From contig NZ_BQYM01000007.1 in assembly GCF_026008515.1 (NCBI RefSeq), forward strand, positions 1 through 64,000: a stretch of 64,000 bases of DNA, written 5' to 3'. The notes under the pieces were generated by a model, which ran no database searches, was not told where the DNA came from, and worked only from the letters and a program-made list of their open reading frames with translations. Source of the stretch: Hoyosella levis (GTDB lineage Bacteria > Actinomycetota > Actinomycetes > Mycobacteriales > Mycobacteriaceae). Shown here in pieces: positions 63,612-64,000 of the stretch. Each line of letters starts with the position of its first letter. The first letter of the stretch is position 1. Made by a program: the position numbers and the translations under genes.

Positions 63612-64000
63612 GCAGGCGCGCCCTCGCGCTCGCTCACACCCCGCTGCTTTCCCGCGCCGGGCTCGAGCGCGCCGCTTGGCTGCGCGCTGACTCCGCCGCG
63701 CTGGCGAGGGGCTGGGCACAAGCCCTTGTCCTGCGCATGGACGAGATGAACCAGGTGCCCATCGAGAATGGCGCCCTCCAGCTCGCGCCCGGCCCGTCGA
63801 TCGCGGGAGCGCCCCCGCCCGGCGCCGTGCTCATCGCCGTGCTCGATACCGGGGGAGCGCACCACATCTGGGCCGTGCGCGATAGCACCCCGAGCGGGAA
63901 GCGGGCCGACCTGCGCTCCACGGGGGCACTGCTCGACGCGCGCGATGCCGGATTGTGCACAACAGCGCAAGCCGTCCTGAACTGGCACCGCCACGCACGG
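63608..64000 (+). CDS. nudC: NADH pyrophosphatase NudC (5' part)
   Basis: 131 codons are visible, then the window ends. The N-terminal domain resembles NudC: an Arg/Trp-rich start (RAAWLRADSAALARGWAQA) and LDARDAGLCTTAQAVLNWHR, the segment just before the zinc ribbon. The zinc cysteines and Nudix box lie beyond the window. Position after the channel gene equals Rv3199c. NudC hydrolyses NAD(H) and can remove NAD caps from RNA. ATG 63608 overlaps the channel stop (ATGA). Confidence 0.82.
   Translation, partial: MSRRALALAHTPLLSRAGLERAAWLRADSAALARGWAQALVLRMDEMNQVPIENGALQLAPGPSIAGAPPPGAVLIAVLDTGGAHHIWAVRDSTPSGKRADLRSTGALLDARDAGLCTTAQAVLNWHRHAR

Overview
The window is high-GC actinobacterial DNA. 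Gene content and order indicate a member of the Mycobacteriales (Mycobacterium, Rhodococcus, Gordonia, Dietzia, Hoyosella and relatives). It carries MtrAB-LpqB, WhiB1, SigH-RshA, PdtaS, AdnAB, the 24-residue ribosomal protein bL37, DUF3107 and DUF3152. As I recall it, the order closely follows Mycobacterium tuberculosis Rv3252c to Rv3199c in mirror orientation. The genus cannot be settled from the sequence alone. I saw no rRNA, tRNA, CRISPR array, transposase or phage gene.

Layout: (1) 0.4-4.2 kb, an alkane hydroxylation module: alkB, two rubredoxins, rubredoxin reductase and a TetR repressor whose own promoter carries a perfect 13-bp inverted repeat. (2) 4.3-15.5 kb, housekeeping and envelope signalling: ahcY-tmk, mtrA-mtrB-lpqB, comF, hpf, secA1. 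(3) 15.6-21 kb, an Rv3235-like gene, then a lipid module: WS/DGAT-like protein with an altered catalytic motif, DUF6912, ferredoxin reductase, DesA3-type acyl-CoA desaturase. (4) 21-28.2 kb, rsgA, aroA, SRAP peptidase, sigH-rshA, bL37, a biotinyl/lipoyl protein, pdtaS and whiB1. (5) 28.5-39 kb, lipid kinase, membrane protein, ParA-like ATPase, beta-propeller protein, DEAD-box helicase, DUF3107, TetR, DUF3152 metallopeptidase-like protein, MoeZ-like protein and a TIGR02569 protein.

(6) 39.2-51.7 kb is a nitrogen block: a GntR regulator divergent from a CynX-type transporter, then narK, nasA, a NasB-like flavoprotein, nirB, nirD, a HemD/winged-helix protein (NnaR type) and a sirohydrochlorin chelatase. 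From nasA to the chelatase the genes overlap by 1-4 bases, so one transcript can supply nitrate uptake, both reduction steps and siroheme. A three-box GlnR-like site lies upstream of narK. From memory, this block sits between genes that are neighbours in M. tuberculosis, so it looks like an insertion into conserved synteny. (7) 51.8-64 kb, an alkyltransferase-like protein, a stand-alone condensation-domain protein, the AdnA-AdnB helicase-nuclease, a saccharopine dehydrogenase-like protein, a TrkA-domain potassium channel and the start of nudC, cut by the window end.

The regulatory layer is readable in places: two SigH-type promoters (hpf and sigH itself), several leaderless genes with a TANNNT box 6-8 bases before the start codon, probable CTG starts, and intergenic hairpin and repeat elements. 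Two of these elements are 73-bp relatives whose stem differences are compensatory. Gene identities rest on motifs and remembered family sequences; no search was run.
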